Source: Eisenbergiella tayi (lineage in GTDB: Bacteria > Bacillota > Clostridia > Lachnospirales > Lachnospiraceae). From it: a stretch of DNA of 64,000 bases. A program made the position numbers and the translations under genes. Below, one piece after another: positions 54,375-63,120 of the stretch; position 1 is the stretch's first letter; every line of letters begins with the position of its first letter. A model generated the notes under the pieces. The model was not told where the DNA came from. It saw only the letters and a list, made by a program, of their open reading frames with translations, and made no database searches. The stretch covers positions 124,001 through 188,000 of the forward strand of contig NZ_MPDJ01000005.1 in assembly GCF_001881565.1 (NCBI RefSeq), given 5' to 3'.

Positions 54375-55529
54375 ATGAAAAAACAATCTTCAGTATTATT
54401 GCTAGTGATTATGATGGTTTCATTTTCTGTTACAGGATGTAATGCAGCAGAGTCATTAGAACATGAAAGCCAAATAGAATCCATCTCTCAGATAGAAACT
54501 ATGCAGGAAGATTCAAATTTCATGTCATCAGTATTTGATGATCCGGAATATTCATATACCCCTAACCATTCTTACCAATCCTATGTTCGATACTTGGATG
54601 GTACCACTTATACAGCTACGAACAGAGGCTTATTCGAGCAACGGGATGGTTCCTCAAAGTGGGTGCGGTTGGATTGGGGAAATGTTATTGGTATTGGCGA
54701 TTTTCTTGACGATGATTTGTTTTATTCTGTGGGGAACGAGGTAAAAAAGCTTTCTACGGAAAATGAACAGATATCAGATGTTTATGAAGGAGAAGATATC
54801 ATCCTGAAAATTACCGCTGAAAAAAGAGATACAGGCAGTCAAATATATCTCTCTTACCAAAGCGGATATGTAGAAGGGCTTGTATTGGATATGGAAGGTA
54901 ATGTTAAAGAAGTACTGAGTATGGAAGAAAACTACCGATATGAATCCGAAAATAAGTTATATGAAAAAAAATTAGAGAATCCGGATAGTGATTTTGATAT
55001 GAGTTTATCCAGAAGTGATATTGATCCGTGCTTATCCAGGAAAACTTATGGAAAAGAATACTATTCGTGGTGGAATTCAAATCAGTCCGGCATTAATATA
55101 AGAACTTTGGTCAGCATCGGGTTTGAAAACGGCAGGGGGATATCTTTAGAACTTACGGATTTTTTTGACTCTTGCATGGTAACACCATGGGGAATTGTGT
55201 ATTATGATGCTGAGAAGCACGGCGATATTTATCTTCTTTCCCATAAAGGAGAAAAAAAGAAGAAGTTATGGGGAAGTGAAAACGGCAGCTTTTCGTTTAT
55301 AAATTATGATGAAGAAAATTTATATGGCATATTAGAAAAAGATGGGGAATGGTATATAAGCCGAATAAATTTTCAAAGCGGCGAATTTGAAAACATACAT
55401 ACGTTAAAGGATAAGATAGATAAATTCGATGTCCTAAATGGATGGATATATTATTATAATAGTTTGGACATGATTGAAAGAAGAAAAATCAGTTCTCCGG
55501 AAGAGACTGAGGTAATCAGTGAAAATTAA
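54375..55529 (+). CDS. Putative lipoprotein, AT-rich, function unknown
   Basis: A 384-residue secreted lipoprotein: signal peptide with lipobox VTGC at residue ~22, then an acidic linker and a domain rich in Tyr, Asp and Gly with repeated short strands (YLDGTTYTATNRGLFEQRDGSSKWVRLDW, YYNSLDMIERRKI), suggesting a beta-propeller like the DUF5050 proteins. Base composition is clearly more AT-rich than flanking genes, and IS remnants lie on both sides, so recent acquisition is likely. It ends in a good terminator. Confidence 0.7.
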   Translation: MKKQSSVLLLVIMMVSFSVTGCNAAESLEHESQIESISQIETMQEDSNFMSSVFDDPEYSYTPNHSYQSYVRYLDGTTYTATNRGLFEQRDGSSKWVRLDWGNVIGIGDFLDDDLFYSVGNEVKKLSTENEQISDVYEGEDIILKITAEKRDTGSQIYLSYQSGYVEGLVLDMEGNVKEVLSMEENYRYESENKLYEKKLENPDSDFDMSLSRSDIDPCLSRKTYGKEYYSWWNSNQSGINIRTLVSIGFENGRGISLELTDFFDSCMVTPWGIVYYDAEKHGDIYLLSHKGEKKKKLWGSENGSFSFINYDEENLYGILEKDGEWYISRINFQSGEFENIHTLKDKIDKFDVLNGWIYYYNSLDMIERRKISSPEETEVISEN

Positions 55530-55535
55530 GAGAAA

Positions 55536-55571
55536 GGAAGGCGGCAGTTACACTTGCGCCTTCCTTTTTTT
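55536..55571 (+). terminator. Terminator of the lipoprotein gene
   Basis: GGAAGGCG pairs with CGCCTTCC, followed by TTTTTTT. Confidence 0.85.
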
Positions 55572-55650
55572 GATTTTTATGGTTTCCAATGATCTTCGGA
55601 GAAAAGAACAATCAACTACGCGGAAGCTCATGAAAGGCTACTAAAAACAG

Positions 55651-55749
55651 AATGATGTGAAAATCAAAGACGGTACCGAAGTGAATGCAATCATGCGGGA
55701 TATAATGTCGGTCATTCTGGAAGGGTTGCATTTCGATTTACAATTGAGG
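55651..55749 (+). pseudogene. Fragment of an IS256-type transposase N-terminus
   Basis: Translation from 55651 gives NDVKIKDGTEVNAIMRDIMSVILEG, like the N-terminal MRDMMSVxLEG segment of IS256-family transposases. It then loses similarity and has no start codon. A remnant only; named from memory of the family. Confidence 0.4.
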
Positions 55750-55759
55750 TTCCATTTTT

Positions 55760-56563
55760 TCACGAACTCACACTGTTATATCTTTTCAGCCCTGTTTTCC
55801 ACAAAAATGCCGTCAGGAATCCAAAACCTGTAACTACGCCAATACCATAAACCCACATTTTCACAGAGCCTTCCCCGCTTATATACAAGGTAGGAAAGGT
55901 AGCGATAATTCCATAAGGAAGGATAAGATAAAACAAAAGCTTATAAATCCCCCGGAAAACTACGCCGGGTATTTTCATACACAAATCAATCCCCGCCTCC
56001 TCCAGACGTGTGATATTATTGGTTGAAACGACAAAAAAGGTAAGTGATCGGATGATGACCTCCATTTCATACCACAGAATAATCATCAGAATTACCCAGG
56101 CGGCATATCCGGCGGCAAGCTGCGGCGTCACCTTAATACCGCACAGGCCGACGCCGTACCACAGAATACATATGCTCAGGAGCACCAGCGGCAGGGAACC
56201 CGGATTCACCTGTTCAAAGGACAGACGCAGAAGAGGGCTGACCGGCTTGGTCAGATATAAATCGATATCGCCGTTTCTGATTTTATCGGAAATATTATTC
56301 ACCCCAAAAAAGTAAACCACCATATTTACCGCATTTACCAGGGAAAAAGTTCCGATAAAGATAACCATCTCCCCTTTTCCCCAGGGGCCAATGGTTTCCA
56401 CATTGGCATAAATCGCCTGAAATACCATCAATTCCACCAGGAACAAACTGCCGTCCACGAAAAACGGACCCCAGAAGCCCAGCCGGAACATCATCAAATG
56501 CTGGAAACGCAAACCTATCAGCTCACAAACAAATTTCAGATTATTTTGTATTTTATCCTTCAT
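55760..56563 (-). CDS. ABC-2 family exporter permease B
   Basis: A 267-residue membrane protein with six helices, related to the ABC-2/DUF990 permeases that pair with an NatA-like ATPase. IRNGDIDLYLTKPVSPLLRLSFE is the conserved cytosolic segment. Its ATG overlaps the stop of permease A by four bases. No substrate can be inferred. Confidence 0.87.
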   Translation of the reverse strand: MKDKIQNNLKFVCELIGLRFQHLMMFRLGFWGPFFVDGSLFLVELMVFQAIYANVETIGPWGKGEMVIFIGTFSLVNAVNMVVYFFGVNNISDKIRNGDIDLYLTKPVSPLLRLSFEQVNPGSLPLVLLSICILWYGVGLCGIKVTPQLAAGYAAWVILMIILWYEMEVIIRSLTFFVVSTNNITRLEEAGIDLCMKIPGVVFRGIYKLLFYLILPYGIIATFPTLYISGEGSVKMWVYGIGVVTGFGFLTAFLWKTGLKRYNSVSS

Positions 56564-57354
56564 ATTCCCACTCCGTCATATCTCAGTCTGTATTTTTGAT
56601 AGGTTCTGCGGTTTAACAGTTCCATAAAAATGCACCACAATGCCAGCACAAGAACACCCCGCAGCGCCTCATTCCTGCAGCGTCCGGTAAACAGCATGGA
56701 GGGCAGGTAGGTCACATAATAAAAGGGAAGCACACGCATCCAGGCTATCATACCCTCCGGAAGCAGCGTCAGCGGAACGATAGTTCCTGTTATCAGAGAA
56801 ATCAGATTATCTTTTATCATCAGGAATGTATTTATTTCTTCAAACCGCAGGGTCAGAAGTCCCAGATAGTAATTGAGCTGTACCATAAAAATCAGGCCCA
56901 GAATTACCATAAGTACCGCGCAGGCAATTGTAAAAATATCCCTTGTAAAAGCAAATCGTATCCGGAAAATAAATATCCACACCACAGCGGCAAGAAAATC
57001 GAACAGCAGATGAAAGGCAACCACCCCCGTTTCCATGGCCAGAAAATATTTTTCTATATTCACCGGAATTACCATATATTTGGAAAATGTGCCATTCCGG
57101 ATCCTGGAGCTGATCTCCCTGCTGATTCCGCCCGACATTTCTATCTGGGACAAAAAGGAACTGATAATGTAATAGGAAAGCATACTGTGAAAAGTGAAAC
57201 CGGCGATCATTTCCTTTCCTTCAAAAATTGCGCCCCACAAAACATAGGCAAATATAATTTTGGTAACAGTAAACAGCATATTGAATACGGTATCTGCCCG
57301 CCAGATAAGCTGGGCTTTGAAATAAATTAAGGCTGTTTCCGTGTATTTACGCAT
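56560..57354 (-). CDS. ABC-2 family exporter permease A
   Basis: A 264-residue permease with six helices, paralogous to the gene downstream (same segment ISSRIRNGTFSKYMVIPVNIEKYFLAME). The start at 57354 follows GGAGGG and overlaps the ATPase stop by eight bases, so the three genes are translationally coupled. Confidence 0.87.
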   Translation of the reverse strand: MRKYTETALIYFKAQLIWRADTVFNMLFTVTKIIFAYVLWGAIFEGKEMIAGFTFHSMLSYYIISSFLSQIEMSGGISREISSRIRNGTFSKYMVIPVNIEKYFLAMETGVVAFHLLFDFLAAVVWIFIFRIRFAFTRDIFTIACAVLMVILGLIFMVQLNYYLGLLTLRFEEINTFLMIKDNLISLITGTIVPLTLLPEGMIAWMRVLPFYYVTYLPSMLFTGRCRNEALRGVLVLALWCIFMELLNRRTYQKYRLRYDGVGI

Positions 57355-58384
57355 TGGAATCCCTCCTTGTTTGCGAAGCAAAATGCGATCCCCCGGATGA
57401 GCAGAGGGAGTTCCCTCCCTCCCGGTAAATCCGTTCCACCACCTTTCCGATTTCTTCCTCTTCGATCGTCACATCCACCGGGGCCAGTTCCAGAAGGGCT
57501 CCCAGGCATTCTCCCGACTTTTCCTTAGGAACTTCGAACACCTTTTTATACGGGGTGTCCTCCAATACCCTCCAGCCGTTCTCTTTATGGGTAAACTGAG
57601 TAGGGTTATCGAAGCTCAGAGTAATCTTTTTATTTTTCTGATACCGGTCAAAAAGCTGTTCCGTAGAGCCGTCGTAGATTTTGCTTCCATGGTTCACTAC
57701 CATACAGCGGCTGCAGAGGGATTTGATATCCTCCATGTAATGGGAAGTCAGAAGGATAGTTGTCCCTCTTTCCTCATTCACCTCCTTCAGGAATTTCCGC
57801 ACCTGTTTGCCTGCCACTGCATCCAGGCCTATGGTAGGCTCATCCAGGAAAAGGATTCTGGGATTGTGCAGCAAAGCCACAATCAGTTCCATTTTCATCC
57901 TTTCTCCCAGGGACAGGGTGCGTACCTGCACATCCATCAGTTCCTTGACCCCGAACAGCTCCACAAAGTACTCCTTGTTTTCCTGATACTGCCGATCCGA
58001 AAGACCATAAATCTGTTTAAACAAATGCAACGTATCCTCTGTGGTCAGTTCAAAGAAAAGCTGGCTCTTCTGCCCCATTACTACGGCATACTGCCTTTTA
58101 AAATCATTCTCCAGCTTATTGGGATAATAACCCATCACGTTGATTTCACCGGAGGTGGGGGCAATGATGCCCGTAAGCATTTTAACGAGAGTGGTTTTTC
58201 CTGCCCCGTTAGGGCCAATCAGGCCGATAAACCCGCCCTCTTCCACGGCAAAATCCATGCCTTTTACCGCCTCTTTTTCTTCATATTCCCTGTGGAACAG
58301 GCCTTTTATACTGCCTGACAGGCCTTCCTGTTTTTTGTAGCGTTTGAATGTTTTTGTTAATTGAGTGGTTTCAATGATATTCAT
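57347..58384 (-). CDS. ABC transporter ATP-binding protein of the ABC-2 exporter
   Basis: A 345-residue ATPase: Walker A GLIGPNGAGKTTLVKML (about 58-74), Q-loop MGQKSQ, signature LSLGERMKMEL, Walker B RILFLDEPTIGLD, and H-loop LTSHYMED. A C-terminal ~100-residue extension (after 245) is typical of the NatA/DUF990-linked type. The start at 58384 follows AAAGGAG; the frame is open upstream through the leader but that part is non-coding. Heads the three-gene exporter operon. Confidence 0.92.
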   Translation of the reverse strand: MNIIETTQLTKTFKRYKKQEGLSGSIKGLFHREYEEKEAVKGMDFAVEEGGFIGLIGPNGAGKTTLVKMLTGIIAPTSGEINVMGYYPNKLENDFKRQYAVVMGQKSQLFFELTTEDTLHLFKQIYGLSDRQYQENKEYFVELFGVKELMDVQVRTLSLGERMKMELIVALLHNPRILFLDEPTIGLDAVAGKQVRKFLKEVNEERGTTILLTSHYMEDIKSLCSRCMVVNHGSKIYDGSTEQLFDRYQKNKKITLSFDNPTQFTHKENGWRVLEDTPYKKVFEVPKEKSGECLGALLELAPVDVTIEEEEIGKVVERIYREGGNSLCSSGGSHFASQTRRDSNA

Positions 58385-58431
58385 TGACAGCTCCTTTCCT
58401 TTTCCTGCATGTTTTCGTTGTGCAATAAAAA

Positions 58432-58800
58432 AGCCCGCAAAAGTATCTGCCCCGAAACGGACATACTGCTTCTGCGAACTGTGATTACAGACAGATTCCC
58501 CAAAAGGGACGGTTAATTTCCCCGCGACAGCCACCACACCGGCCCTTACGGACAGCGAACCTATCATCCGCAGGGCTTTGGCGGCTGTTTATGGGAATAA
58601 AAAAAACATGACCTTATAACGTCATGCTTCCGTACCGTCTGTTTTCTGTTCAGACATATAAATGAAGTGTATGAAGTATTTGCGTAAGGCAGATATCCGG
58701 CAAAAGCCGGTCAAAGGGCATACTGATAGCCAGAAATGGCTGCAGGCCGTCCTTCTTCAACTATTCAGCTGTAATCTCCTTACTGAACACACGCATGCAC
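58432..58800 (-). ncRNA. Structured leader RNA upstream of the ABC exporter operon
   Basis: The minus strand carries two terminator hairpins, GCATGAC...GGTCATG+TTTTTTTT (58600-58627) and CGCAGAAGCAGTATGTCC...ATACTTTTGCGGG+CTTTTTT (58432-58477). Between them (~58500-58595) is a GC-rich folded segment containing CTGTCCGTAAGGGCCGG, nearly identical to a segment in the AspRS leader. This is the layout of a tandem attenuator or riboswitch. The class is not recognised. Confidence 0.5.
58600..58627 (-). terminator. First terminator in the exporter leader
   Basis: GCATGACGTTATAAGGTCATG followed by eight U on the minus strand. Confidence 0.8.
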
Positions 58801-58827
58801 TTACCTCACTTTTTTAATTCTGCATAT

Positions 58828-58864
58828 AATAAAACTGCTGTTTTGATATACAGCAGTTTTATTA
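58828..58864 (-). terminator. Terminator of the GNAT gene
   Basis: AATAAAACTGCTGT pairs with ACAGCAGTTTTATT around a short loop, 72 bases after the stop codon. Confidence 0.75.
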
Positions 58865-58935
58865 TATGCAGGAATCATCAGGTTGTCAACGGCAAAGTTA
58901 CCACTCTCTTACCTTATTCCCCGGCAAATGGAAAA

Positions 58936-59886
58936 TTACCAAACAACCTGACGTATCATCTCGTACTGATATGTATCAAAATACCTGTTCCAAAATCCCC
59001 GTGCGTTTGGATTGGCAGTACCATGTTCTACCCACATAAATGCCGCACCTTGTTCCAGCACAGATTTTTCTGCATAAAACAATAAATCCTGTGCAAGGCT
59101 GGACCTTCTATACTCAGGAAGCACATACACCTCGCCCACATTAACGGACTTATCGCCTGCACATACAAATGAATTTTCCTCACCGTTACTCTCTATAATT
59201 CCAATCATTTCCCCCGAATCATCATATGCGGCGTATACAGTCGTACTCTCATCCAAATAAAACGCACGATATGTTTCCTCTGTAAATTCATCGCCCTTAT
59301 AGAAAACAGGGCTTTCTTTCAGGTGGTCAATTATATTTTTTGTAAGAGCCCATATACAGCTCCAGTTTTCCGTTATCTGACTTTTTGTCAGATTTTGAAT
59401 ACGGTAAGGTGTCGATTTTTCATGGTCAGCGCCTGCTTTACGTATACAGATTTCAGACATTGTTCCAAACTGCATAAATGAAAACAGTTGTCTGGCGGGA
59501 AAATCATGTGCGTAAATATGAACAGAAAAATTGGTTGTTCCTTCCGCGGCTTCGTTTTGTGCCATGTATTGGAACAGTTTTCCTATCATCTTGTCCTCAC
59601 CTTCAGCACACGCGCCGTATCCATATACCGGAATATCGATATGTTTTTCACCGCATTTATCCCATGTGTGGTATAAAAGTACACCTGTGATCCTTTCATT
59701 CTCCATTCCGAGAACAATTTTTGTATGAGCCAGGTGTTGGTCTGTATATGATTGGAATTTATCCTTACTCATGTAATTTAAGAAGGGAAAGTGTTTCATC
59801 TCCTCCTCATATTTTCTATATAGTATGCTGATAATTTCCTCTTTAAATTTTGCCAGGTCTGAGGCTGTGTGAAATGCTATATCCAT
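58936..59886 (-). CDS. GNAT-family N-acetyltransferase
   Basis: A 316-residue protein with a C-terminal GNAT domain: motif A VNVGEVYVLPEYRRSSLAQDLLFYAEKSVLEQGA binds acetyl-CoA, and WVEHGTANPNARGFWNRYFD closes the fold. The N-terminal half looks like a second, degenerate GNAT domain. The start at 59886 (MDIAFHTASD) follows GAAGGAG. The substrate is unknown. Confidence 0.85.
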   Translation of the reverse strand: MDIAFHTASDLAKFKEEIISILYRKYEEEMKHFPFLNYMSKDKFQSYTDQHLAHTKIVLGMENERITGVLLYHTWDKCGEKHIDIPVYGYGACAEGEDKMIGKLFQYMAQNEAAEGTTNFSVHIYAHDFPARQLFSFMQFGTMSEICIRKAGADHEKSTPYRIQNLTKSQITENWSCIWALTKNIIDHLKESPVFYKGDEFTEETYRAFYLDESTTVYAAYDDSGEMIGIIESNGEENSFVCAGDKSVNVGEVYVLPEYRRSSLAQDLLFYAEKSVLEQGAAFMWVEHGTANPNARGFWNRYFDTYQYEMIRQVVW

Positions 59887-60040
59887 TTTACTGCTCCTTC
59901 GAATTCCGGTCTGTCTCTCTGTTTTAGTTTGAGTATAGCATGTCCGTTTGAACAAAGCCATCGCTCCTCCCTATTTATATGCATAAATATTTCCTTTCTT
60001 TGGGACACTATACAGCAAATACCGCAATTGGAGGAATCAT

Positions 60041-60433
60041 ATGAATAAAGAACCTGTTTTTTTAACTGACAAAAATCATACCGTAGTACTGGAAGCCCTC
60101 ACCGGCGTACCGAATGCGGCCGTGCCTGACAGCTGCAAGCCCTTTGAAGTCCTGACAGCCAATACATCGGAAGGTGCTGCAGAAAAACATCTGCCGGTGG
60201 TGGAAATCAACGGAAAGCATATCACGGTTAAAGTGGGAAGTATTTTCCATCCCATGACGGAAGAGCACAGCATCGGCTGGGTCTGCCTGGTGACAAAGGC
60301 CGGCTGTACCATGCGTGTCTGCCTGGATGCCTCCTGTGAACCGGTGGCGCATTTTACGCTGGAGGACGGGGATTCGGTGAAGGCGGCTTATGCTTATTGT
60401 AATCTGCATGGATTCTGGAAGACAGAGATCTGA
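60041..60433 (+). CDS. Superoxide reductase (desulfoferrodoxin/neelaredoxin family)
   Basis: A 130-residue one-iron protein that reduces superoxide to peroxide without making oxygen, typical of strict anaerobes. The ligands of the Fe(His)4Cys centre are visible: EKHLP, FHPM, EEHSI, and YCNLHGFW. The N-terminal desulforedoxin Cys set is not complete, so it is the neelaredoxin-like (class II or III) form. GGAGGAAT precedes the ATG. Electrons probably come from a rubredoxin, such as the fusion protein at 23 kb. Confidence 0.92.
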   Translation: MNKEPVFLTDKNHTVVLEALTGVPNAAVPDSCKPFEVLTANTSEGAAEKHLPVVEINGKHITVKVGSIFHPMTEEHSIGWVCLVTKAGCTMRVCLDASCEPVAHFTLEDGDSVKAAYAYCNLHGFWKTEI

Positions 60434-60452
60434 TTTATACACAGAGAAACAA

Positions 60453-60498
60453 ACAGGAGATACCTTTATCCACATCCGCTGATAAGGGTATCTCCTGT
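60453..60498. terminator. Bidirectional terminator between superoxide reductase and yesN
   Basis: ACAGGAGATACCTTTATC pairs with GATAAGGGTATCTCCTGT, between converging genes. Confidence 0.75.
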
Positions 60499-60501
60499 TA
60501 T

Positions 60502-61269
60502 TTACCGGCTGCTAATACTTATTTCCAGATACTTCTCCCGATATTCCGCCGGAGACTGGCCTGTCCGTTTCTTAAAAACGGATGAAAAATATTGTTCGCT
60601 CCGATAGCCCACGCTTCTGGAAATATAGTGAACCTTTTTCCCTTCCCGCAAAAGCCTCTTTGCTTCCTCTATCCGGATATTTGTCAGATAATTCAAAAAA
60701 GTGGTACTCTCCTCCTTTTTAAATAAACTGCTTAAATAGGATGGATGAAGCCCCACTCTGTCAGCCACGGATTCAAGGTTCACATCCTCCGCATAATGCT
60801 CACTCAAATATTCCTTTACTTTTTTGACAATCCCTCTGTTTTCTTCCGAATCCTTCTTTTCCTCCGATGCTTTTTGTTTCAGGCCGCTGTCCTTGTTCCC
60901 GCATCGGATAAGGCATCGCTTTATCATATTCTCGAATTCCTTCTTGTCCACCGGCTTGAGAAGATAACCGAAAGCGCCGAGGTTCACGGCCTTCTGGGCA
61001 TATTCAAACCGATTGTATCCACTGATAAAAATAACTTCGGTATCGATTTTTCTCTTCCGCAGTTCATCCAGAAAATCGAGTCCGCTCATGGAAGGCATGC
61101 TGATATCGCATAAAATAATATCAGGCGCCAGCCTGGCGATCTCTGCAAGAGCTTTCTGTGCATCTGTGAATTCCCCCGCAATTTTACAGTCCAGGCTGCC
61201 CCATTCCAGGATCCTCCACATCTGTTCCAGCATCCATCGTTCATCATCGATCAATACAATACTATACAT
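60502..61269 (-). CDS. YesN-type response regulator, second pair
   Basis: A compact 255-residue regulator: receiver domain (DDERWM, Asp in DIILCDISMPSMSG, Lys in GYLLKPVDKK) and a C-terminal AraC double HTH (VNLESVADRVGLHPSYLSSLFKKEESTTFLNYL; YISRSVGYRSEQYFSSVFKKRTGQSPAEY). It lacks the long middle region of the regulator at 44.6 kb. It follows its kinase gene by ~50 bases. Confidence 0.93.
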   Translation of the reverse strand: MYSIVLIDDERWMLEQMWRILEWGSLDCKIAGEFTDAQKALAEIARLAPDIILCDISMPSMSGLDFLDELRKRKIDTEVIFISGYNRFEYAQKAVNLGAFGYLLKPVDKKEFENMIKRCLIRCGNKDSGLKQKASEEKKDSEENRGIVKKVKEYLSEHYAEDVNLESVADRVGLHPSYLSSLFKKEESTTFLNYLTNIRIEEAKRLLREGKKVHYISRSVGYRSEQYFSSVFKKRTGQSPAEYREKYLEISISSR

Positions 61270-61321
61270 TACAAAATCCCCCCTCCTTCGGCACTAATAC
61301 GTCCAAGGGCTGCCTTTCTGC

Positions 61322-63088
61322 CTAACCGATTCTTATTTTTAAAACCACATAGTTTTCATCAAACTCAAAGTTCAGTCCGCATTGGCCGGAGCACGCTGTT
61401 TTCAGCCTGAAATTAATATTCTGAAGAGTTTTCACCCTTTCCTGTTTTCCTACTTCAAATTCTCTCTGAACCATATCATTCAGTTCTTTTACCTGTTCCC
61501 GGCTCAGAATATTTCCCGTATTTTTTATGATAATCAGCTTTTCTGTTTCCGTTTGGAGTGTCCTGATTATTATGTCCAGTTTTTCCTGTCCGGCACAGGA
61601 ACCGTGGACAATACAGTTTTCGATCAGAGGCTGAAGGAAAATATGAGGAACCGGGTATTCATCCAGCGTATGGTCCAGCTCAAAAATAGCAGTAAACCCT
61701 TCTCCATATCTTTTCTTCAAAAGCAAGAGGTAGCTTTGTATATATTCGATTTCCTTTTTCAGCGGAACCAGATACTGTTCTTTCTGCAGGTTATAACGGA
61801 ACATCCCTGACAAGAGCTCAATCAGCTCCGTGGTGTTTTCCGCCCCTTCCTTTTCCGCCTCATTAATGATCATTCCCAGGGTGTTATACAGGAAATGCGG
61901 GTTTATCTGACTGTATAAAAGCCGGATTTCCATATCCTTACGAAGGATTTTTTCTTCGTATTCTGTCTGTATATAGGCATTTATCTTCTGTATCATCACA
62001 TTCAGGTAACTCTGGAGAAAACCGATTTCATTCTTTTCGTTTACCTGAATTATGATTCCTCTGTCCCCTTCCGAAAACCGGTTCAGCTGCTCCACAATAT
62101 TAGTAATGCGTTTGGTCGATCTGGCTGAGTAAAGATAGGAAATAAAGATGGACAAAATCACGGCAACAAGCGCTGAAAAAATAAAAATCCGGATGAGCCG
62201 GGCAGATAAATCAAGCATATCCTCCCTCGGAATACAGGTTACAATCTTCCATTGGGTGATTTCGGATTCCCGCCAGACCACATAGTAATTTTTTCCCTGA
62301 TTCTTATACCAGAAATAATTCTGATTACTGTTCATTTTATCTGCAAATTCTGTATCCGCCAGAATCCCCTGACATAAGGAATCGTTATTGGAATAAACTC
62401 TGTTATCCTGATCCATCACCATCATGACCGCGGATTCTTCAAAATTACCGTTCATAAGATGGGAGCTTAATTCATCGATATCAACCTCTACGGTAACCAC
62501 GCCAATTCCTTTATAGGTCTTAAAGTCCACTACCTTTCTGCTGATGGTAATAACTTCTTTCCCGCTTTCCGCCATGCTTTCATGCCTTCCCTGAATGTGA
62601 ACCGCCCCGTTTCTGTCCAGTGCCTCCCGGAACCACCCTCCGTCCTGATTTTTAATAAAATGCTGCACCGGCTGGCGCTGCAGGGAATACAGATGCTTTC
62701 CGTCGAGATCAAACATATAAATCCCGTAGATTTCAGGGTATAAATCGATGATCCCGGCAAGCCTTGTTTTCACCGAATAATAGCTGTCAATATATTCGGC
62801 GCTGCCTGTGCTGCGATCCCGCAGAACAATCCTGACATCATCCGAAAAATACAGGTTCATAATATGCTTATCCACATCCCGTATCAGATTTTCAATCAGC
62901 AGGGCCTCCTGGGCGTTTAATATTCTGGCGGATTCCGTCCGATCCGAAATAAAAAACCTATGCGTACTGTAACTGGCCGCCGCAAAAAACAACAGCAGAA
63001 CCACCAGGTTAATTAGAGCAATCCCCAGGAACACCTCATACTTGATACTACTGAAAAATTTTGCGCAGAACTTCCGTATTCCCTTCAT
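61322..63088 (-). CDS. YesM-type sensor histidine kinase, second pair
   Basis: A 588-residue kinase: helix ~17-40, a Cache-like extracellular domain (~40-285), helix ~288-312, a HAMP domain, phospho-acceptor His in LLYSQINPHFLYNTLGMIINEAE, and the ATP-binding Asn in IFLQPLIENCIVHG. It follows the carbohydrate-active gene at the right edge by ~30 bases, so it probably belongs to a further glycan locus lying mostly outside the window. Confidence 0.92.
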   Translation of the reverse strand: MKGIRKFCAKFFSSIKYEVFLGIALINLVVLLLFFAAASYSTHRFFISDRTESARILNAQEALLIENLIRDVDKHIMNLYFSDDVRIVLRDRSTGSAEYIDSYYSVKTRLAGIIDLYPEIYGIYMFDLDGKHLYSLQRQPVQHFIKNQDGGWFREALDRNGAVHIQGRHESMAESGKEVITISRKVVDFKTYKGIGVVTVEVDIDELSSHLMNGNFEESAVMMVMDQDNRVYSNNDSLCQGILADTEFADKMNSNQNYFWYKNQGKNYYVVWRESEITQWKIVTCIPREDMLDLSARLIRIFIFSALVAVILSIFISYLYSARSTKRITNIVEQLNRFSEGDRGIIIQVNEKNEIGFLQSYLNVMIQKINAYIQTEYEEKILRKDMEIRLLYSQINPHFLYNTLGMIINEAEKEGAENTTELIELLSGMFRYNLQKEQYLVPLKKEIEYIQSYLLLLKKRYGEGFTAIFELDHTLDEYPVPHIFLQPLIENCIVHGSCAGQEKLDIIIRTLQTETEKLIIIKNTGNILSREQVKELNDMVQREFEVGKQERVKTLQNINFRLKTACSGQCGLNFEFDENYVVLKIRIG

Positions 63089-63120
63089 ACCTTACCGCCC
63101 TCAAAGGCCGCTTTTTTATC

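Noticed and set aside
58385..58567. N-terminal extension of the ABC ATPase
   Set aside because: The open frame upstream of 58384 crosses a terminator hairpin and the structured leader; the ATG at 58384 has AAAGGAG and matches the ATPase family start.
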